This document shows, piece after piece, positions 5,941-10,640 of a stretch of DNA of 10,640 nucleotides. The DNA comes from Actinomycetes bacterium (GTDB lineage Bacteria; Actinomycetota; Actinomycetes; Nanopelagicales; Nanopelagicaceae): assembly GCA_014190175.1 (NCBI GenBank), contig BJFZ01000043.1, forward strand, positions 1 through 10,640. The letters are read 5' to 3'. Numbering within the stretch: position 1 is the first letter of the stretch; every line of letters starts with the position of its first letter. Made by a program: the position numbers and the translations under genes. The notes beneath the pieces are model-generated. The model saw only the letters and a program-made list of their open reading frames with translations. It had not been told where the DNA came from and ran no database searches.

Positions 5941-6833
5941 CTTGATACGCCTGAAAAGAGATCGATCTCGCGACCATCTGCATCATATGGCTCGCTAACA
6001 ACACCTCTAGCCAATGTGTAGTACTCGACACCAAAAACTTGCATTCCTAACATATTAGAAAGTGCAAAAAATGGGCCGTCGACTGCTATTTGAGTTGCAT
6101 GTGCTCTCATCGCTTCCATTTTTTGTGAAACAAATTCGGTCGCATCTACAACTGAGGTCACAAGTTCATCTGGTTTTGCAAATGGAATATCGTCAATCGA
6201 TTCTGCACCAAAAAATGACGAGGCAGCATCCTTCATGGCATCCATTCCTTGTTGAATTACTGATTTAGGGATGGTATTCCAGTAAATCTTAGAAATATTC
6301 CAAGGAGCAGTTGTTCCATGATTCGCATCAGCGGCTAATTCGGCTGCTCGCATGGAAACTCGATGGGCTTGGATGTGATCAGGGTGACCGTATCCGCCAA
6401 TCTCATCATAAGTTATTAAAACCTGAGGTTTAAATCTTCTAATTATTTCTACTAAGTGGGACGCAGCCGAATCTAGAGCAGCACTCCAGAAAACATCTGG
6501 TCGCTCATTTTGCGGCATTCCCATCATTCCGCTGTCTCGATATTTCTTTTCGGGTGCTCCCAAAAAATAATGTTGCACTTGGTTTCTTCCAGAAAGTGCA
6601 GCGAGAGCGTTCCGTAATTCGATTTCGCGATGTGGCCCCAGTTGATCATCTTTATCACTCGCTAAATTGGCAAACTCAGGAAGTAAAACTTCCCCTTCTT
6701 CGCCCCGAGTGCAGGTAACTAATGCGACTTGCGCCCCTTCGGCGATGTACTTTGCCATCGTTGCGCCATTGTTAATACTCTCGTCATCTGGGTGGGCGTG
6801 AACTAGCAATAGGCGGGCTCCTGCTAATTTCAT
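5937..6833 (-). CDS. mshB: N-acetyl-1-D-myo-inositol-2-amino-2-deoxy-alpha-D-glucopyranoside deacetylase (mycothiol biosynthesis)
   Basis: A zinc-dependent LmbE/PIG-L deacetylase that removes acetate from GlcNAc-inositol to give GlcN-inositol, the second biochemical step (after the MshA/phosphatase steps) of mycothiol synthesis in the cytosol. Numbering from the chosen start: HAHPDDES (12-19) supplies ligand H14, general base D16 and ligand D17; GGYGHPDH supplies H150 and zinc ligand H153. [12 protein letters not shown] and RDSGMMG favour MshB over the conjugate amidase Mca. The frame is open 41 codons further up (to 6956), but those codons lie inside the divergent peptidase gene and have no family similarity. 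ATG at 6831-6833 gives 298 residues and the usual short lead into [12 protein letters not shown]; an ATG at 6852-6854 is the alternative. No clear ribosome site is visible. It leads an operon with the small membrane gene and vanW. Confidence 0.93.
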   Translation of the reverse strand: MKLAGARLLLVHAHPDDESINNGATMAKYIAEGAQVALVTCTRGEEGEVLLPEFANLASDKDDQLGPHREIELRNALAALSGRNQVQHYFLGAPEKKYRDSGMMGMPQNERPDVFWSAALDSAASHLVEIIRRFKPQVLITYDEIGGYGHPDHIQAHRVSMRAAELAADANHGTTAPWNISKIYWNTIPKSVIQQGMDAMKDAASSFFGAESIDDIPFAKPDELVTSVVDATEFVSQKMEAMRAHATQIAVDGPFFALSNMLGMQVFGVEYYTLARGVVSEPYDADGREIDLFSGVSR

Positions 6834-6879
6834 GGTTGAGGGTGCCAAAGACATAAGGGAAAGGGTACGGTCGATTCCT

Positions 6880-8964
6880 ATGAGCGAACTCCCATTTCCA
6901 CGCCACAGCGCCCGCACGTTGCGTTTTTCACTTGGGGCGCCTCGAAATTTCACCATCTCCCCTGATGGCCAGCGGGTTGTTTATGTAAGAAGTGGTTCCG
7001 GGATCGACCGCACTGGTCGGCTTTTTGAATTAGATCTAAATAGTAAGAACACCCGCGAGATTGTGAATCCGCTTGATCTGCTTAAAAGTGGCGATGAGAA
7101 AATCTCAATAGAAGAACAAGCCAGGCGCGAAAGAGCGCGTGAGGCGGCGGCTGGAATTACGAATTATTCAAGTGATGCAAATCTTAAAAAAATCGCATTT
7201 GCACTTTCTGGAAAACTTTACGTTGCAAATTTGGAAGATGGAAAAGTTTTGCAATGGCCGGCGCAAGAACCCGTGATTGATCCGCAATTTGCACCTGATG
7301 AAAGTGCTGTTGGATACATCAACCCTTCTGGTGAGATGCGATTGAGTGATGGAGTAAGTGATCGTGCAATTTTTACACCAGAAAAAGCTGATGTTTATTA
7401 CGGGCAAGCAGAATTTGTGGCAAGTGAAGAGATGGACCGGATGCATGGGTTTTGGTGGAGCGCAGATAGTAAGTATTTAATTGTTGAAAGATTTGATGAG
7501 AGTGGTGTTGAAAAAATTTGGATCAGCGATCCAGCAAATCCGGAAAGTGAACCAAGATCTGTTCGCTATCCAAAAGTTGGGACTCCAAATGTTGTTGCTT
7601 CACTTTTCGCCTACCACCTTGAAAGTAAAAGTAGCCAAGAAATTAAGTGGGCCAAGGAGCACGAGTATTTAGTTTCAGTAAATTCTGGCGCTGTAAATAA
7701 GCCGCCACTTCTAATGACTATCGATCGGGCCCAACGGCATGCTCATATTCGCGCAATAAATTTAAGTGATGGATCCTCAACGGTAATCGCTGAAATGAGC
7801 GATCCCGCCTGGATCACACTTGTATCGGGATCTCCACAATGGGGTCCTGCTGGACAATTGATTACAACTTTTGATACAGCAACAACGCGTCATCTTGCGG
7901 TTGATGGAAATCCTGTAACTCCAGATGGATTGCAAGTCGATCGGATTGTTCATGTCGATCGGAATGGAATTACTTTCGAAGGAACATTTGAAGCTACCTC
8001 GTTGCATGTCTATTGGTATGGCTGGGGTGGCGAGTTAGAAGAAATATCTAAAGGCGATGGTGTGCATATGGCTAAGGCAGCCGCAGATACATTATTACTT
8101 TTATCTCGCTCATTGGATTATTACGGCGCCAAGGTGGAAGTTATTCGTGATGGAATGCGAATCGAAATTGAATCTTTTGCCGAAAAACCTGAAGTGGATG
8201 CAAAACCTGAATTATTAAATCTTGGAGAACGCAAACTTCGCTCTGCGCTCCTGTTGCCGCAAAACCCAAGTAAATTTCCGCACCAGAATCTGCCTTTATT
8301 AGTAGATCCATATGGTGGACCAAGTCACTTACGAAATATCAAAGCGAAAAATGCATTTGCTGAAGCCCAGTGGATCGCAAATTTAGGTTTCGCAGTTCTG
8401 ATAACTGATGGTCGTGGCACTCCAAATCGCGGACCTGAATGGGAGAAAGCAGTTTTAAATGATCTTTCCGCCGCCCCACTTGCCGATCAAGCAGATGCAG
8501 TTACTGCACTCTTTCAACTTCGTCCAGGTTTGATCGATCCCGAAAAAGTTGGTATCCGTGGCTGGTCATTTGGTGGGTATTTAGCCGGCCTTGCTGCTCT
8601 TCGTCGTCCCGATATTTTTAAGTGCGCAATCATCGGTGCTCCTGTTACCGATTTTAGATTTTACGATACTTATTACACCGAGCGTTTCTTAGGCGCAGTT
8701 GCTGACCACCAAAATTATCAGCAATCTTCGCTCTTGCCTGATGCGGATAAGTTGTCGGTTCCGGTAATGATTATTCACGGTCTTGCAGATGACAATGTTT
8801 TGGTTGCAAATTCACTACATCTGTCAAGTGCATTGCTTGCCGCTGGCAAAGCCCATGAAGTTTTGCCGCTGACTGGAGTTACACATATGACTTCACAAGA
8901 AGTGGTGGCTGAAAACTTGATGCACCTAGAGTTAGATTTCTTAAAGCGTTCGCTAAAAATCTAA
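6880..8964 (+). CDS. S9 family peptidase, dipeptidyl-peptidase IV-like
   Basis: A 694-residue serine peptidase of the prolyl-oligopeptidase clan. Residues about 20-430 form the beta-propeller DPPIV_N domain ([43 protein letters not shown]). Residues about 450-690 form the alpha/beta-hydrolase domain, with nucleophile S563 in GWSFGGY, D637 in HGLADDNV and H669 in GVTHM. The pair E183-E184 in FVASEEMDR matches the double glutamate that holds the substrate amino terminus in DPP IV, and N639 matches its carbonyl-binding asparagine. This supports release of N-terminal dipeptides rather than endopeptidase action. No signal peptide is seen, so it is probably cytosolic and recycles peptides. The frame opens at 6832, but that ATG overlaps the mshB start; ATG 6880 begins [24 protein letters not shown], the start region I expect for actinobacterial homologues. 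A purine-rich AAGGGAAAGGG (6855-6865) lies somewhat far upstream. Confidence 0.9.
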   Translation: MSELPFPRHSARTLRFSLGAPRNFTISPDGQRVVYVRSGSGIDRTGRLFELDLNSKNTREIVNPLDLLKSGDEKISIEEQARRERAREAAAGITNYSSDANLKKIAFALSGKLYVANLEDGKVLQWPAQEPVIDPQFAPDESAVGYINPSGEMRLSDGVSDRAIFTPEKADVYYGQAEFVASEEMDRMHGFWWSADSKYLIVERFDESGVEKIWISDPANPESEPRSVRYPKVGTPNVVASLFAYHLESKSSQEIKWAKEHEYLVSVNSGAVNKPPLLMTIDRAQRHAHIRAINLSDGSSTVIAEMSDPAWITLVSGSPQWGPAGQLITTFDTATTRHLAVDGNPVTPDGLQVDRIVHVDRNGITFEGTFEATSLHVYWYGWGGELEEISKGDGVHMAKAAADTLLLLSRSLDYYGAKVEVIRDGMRIEIESFAEKPEVDAKPELLNLGERKLRSALLLPQNPSKFPHQNLPLLVDPYGGPSHLRNIKAKNAFAEAQWIANLGFAVLITDGRGTPNRGPEWEKAVLNDLSAAPLADQADAVTALFQLRPGLIDPEKVGIRGWSFGGYLAGLAALRRPDIFKCAIIGAPVTDFRFYDTYYTERFLGAVADHQNYQQSSLLPDADKLSVPVMIIHGLADDNVLVANSLHLSSALLAAGKAHEVLPLTGVTHMTSQEVVAENLMHLELDFLKRSLKI

Positions 8965-8976
8965 ATTTTAATACTT

Positions 8977-10170
8977 CTAATACTCAGGCAGTGACGGATC
9001 AATCTGTTTAACCCAAGCCACAACTCCCCCGCTTACATGTGTTGCATCTGCAAATCCGGCGGCTTTTACAACTGCAAGACATTCAGCAGAGCGCACTCCA
9101 CTCTTGCAATGTAAAACTATTGGACGATCCTGTGGCAATTTTGAAAGAACTGTTCCATCAAGAAATTCTTGTTTTGGAATTAGTACAGAACCTGGAATTC
9201 TGACAATTTCAAATTCACTTGGCTCGCGCACATCGATCAAGATGAAATTATCTTTGTTATCTAACTTGCTCTTTAACTCAGTGACAGTAATTGTGGAACC
9301 TGCAACTGCATCCGCTGCCTGCGTAGAAATGGCACCACAAAAACCTTCGTAATCTTCCATCAACGCTTTTTGAGTTGCATTTGGACCACAGATAACACAA
9401 TTTGGATCTTTGCGGATCGCAACTTTGCGGTAACTCATCTCAAGTGCGTCATAAATCATTAACCGACCAATTAGCGGTTCGCCAATTCCCGTAATTAATT
9501 TAATTCCTTCAGTTACTTGGATTGAACCAATTGATGCGCAGAGCACGCCAAGTACGCCACCCTCGGCACAACTTGGCACCATTCCAGGTGGTGGTGGTTC
9601 TGGATACAAGCAACGGTAACAAGGACCATGTTCAGACCAGAAAACACTTGCTTGTCCATCAAATCGATAAATAGAACCCCAGATATATGGTTTTCCTAAA
9701 AGCACACATGCGTCATTTACTAGATAGCGCGTTGCAAAATTATCTGTTCCATCAATAATCAAGTCGTACTGTGAAAATAACTCCATGACATTTGAATTGT
9801 CGAGTCTGGTTTCGTGGATAACAACATTTACGTATGGATTAATTTCAGCCACAGATTCTTTTGCGCTCTGTGCTTTACTTTTTCCAATGTCACTTTGTCC
9901 GTGAATTATCTGACGTTGCAAATTTGATTCATCAACGACGTCATACTCAACAATTCCAAGGGTTCCGACTCCGGCAGCTGCTAAATACATCAATGCGGGT
10001 GATCCAAGGCCTCCAGCGCCAACACACAGCACCTTTGCGGCCATTAAACGACGTTGTCCGGTCATGGCCACATCAGGAATAATCAAATGGCGGCTATATC
10101 GGCGAACCTGCTCAACTGTTAATGGCGGTCCTGGTTCGACGAGCGGGGCGAGCGAATCAACTGGCTTCAT
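8977..10170 (-). CDS. moeZ: MoeZ/MoeB-type adenylyltransferase-sulfurtransferase (ThiF domain plus rhodanese)
   Basis: A 397-residue fusion that adenylates the C-terminal glycine of ubiquitin-like sulfur carriers (MoaD, CysO, possibly ThiS), then transfers sulfur to form the thiocarboxylate used for molybdopterin, cysteine or other sulfur products. The ThiF/E1-like domain spans about 18-275: nucleotide loop GAGGLGS at 51-57, DGTDNFATR, and zinc cysteine pairs C184/C187 (CYRC) and C258/C261 (CVIC). The conserved SCAEGGVLGV block is also present. The rhodanese domain spans about 300-392, with active-site C355 in HCKSGVRSAE, so the sulfur-transfer function looks intact. ATG at 10168-10170 has AGGA (10178-10181) seven bases upstream. 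No carrier gene lies in the window. The divergent TetR gene fits the mycobacterial order Rv3206c-Rv3208, minus the DUF3152 gene. The gene converges with the S9 peptidase, leaving 12 bases and no evident terminator. Confidence 0.94.
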   Translation of the reverse strand: MKPVDSLAPLVEPGPPLTVEQVRRYSRHLIIPDVAMTGQRRLMAAKVLCVGAGGLGSPALMYLAAAGVGTLGIVEYDVVDESNLQRQIIHGQSDIGKSKAQSAKESVAEINPYVNVVIHETRLDNSNVMELFSQYDLIIDGTDNFATRYLVNDACVLLGKPYIWGSIYRFDGQASVFWSEHGPCYRCLYPEPPPPGMVPSCAEGGVLGVLCASIGSIQVTEGIKLITGIGEPLIGRLMIYDALEMSYRKVAIRKDPNCVICGPNATQKALMEDYEGFCGAISTQAADAVAGSTITVTELKSKLDNKDNFILIDVREPSEFEIVRIPGSVLIPKQEFLDGTVLSKLPQDRPIVLHCKSGVRSAECLAVVKAAGFADATHVSGGVVAWVKQIDPSLPEY

Positions 10171-10214
10171 GCCCTAATCCTGCCATCTTTCGCCAACTAC
10201 CTTCACACGTGCCC

Positions 10215-10640
<426 letters not shown>

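Noticed and set aside
6834..6956. 41-codon N-terminal extension of mshB
   Set aside because: It overlaps the divergent peptidase gene, has no similarity to MshB family starts, and makes the protein longer than usual.
10206..10211. CACGTG palindrome in the moeZ/tetR gap
   Set aside because: A six-base palindrome is expected by chance, and a similar CACGTG occurs near 5634 with no shared context.

Overview
This window looks like a stretch of core chromosome from a small-genomed, fairly AT-rich actinobacterium. The actinobacterial assignment is strong: there is a WhiB regulator, mycothiol deacetylase MshB, a 7Fe ferredoxin FdxC beside a DapC-type aminotransferase, the fused ThiF-rhodanese protein MoeZ, and an Rv0428c-like GNAT protein. 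The moderate GC, very short intergenic gaps and 1-4 base gene overlaps resemble the freshwater acI lineage (Nanopelagicales, such as Planktophila or Nanopelagicus). That lineage assignment is inference.

Layout: (1) On the minus strand, the start of whiB (cut by the window edge at base 1) has a good promoter overlapped by a perfect 14-bp palindrome and a hairpin in the leader. (2) A tight minus-strand operon runs fdxC, then dapC (1-bp overlap), then manB (3-bp gap). (3) A 142-bp divergent gap separates fdxC from a plus-strand GNAT acetyltransferase. (4) The GNAT gene converges with a second minus-strand operon, mshB - small membrane protein - vanW-like, in which each downstream start overlaps the preceding stop by 4 bases. 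(5) A plus-strand S9 dipeptidyl-peptidase-like gene is divergent from mshB across 46 bp and converges with minus-strand moeZ. (6) A plus-strand TetR gene divergent from moeZ runs off the right edge.

Functional themes: nucleotide-sugar supply for glycans (manB), meso-diaminopimelate/lysine synthesis (dapC), mycothiol synthesis (mshB), envelope (vanW-like), sulfur-carrier activation (moeZ), peptide turnover (S9), and regulation (whiB, tetR). Several neighbourhoods are condensed versions of mycobacterial ones: whiB2...manB without fbiA/fbiB, fdxC-dapC, mshB plus a small membrane gene, and moeZ...TetR without the DUF3152 gene.

I found no mobile element, CRISPR array, tRNA, rRNA or defence system, and no evidence for an undescribed system. 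The observations most worth checking are the whiB control region and an extra cysteine in the WhiB turn motif.
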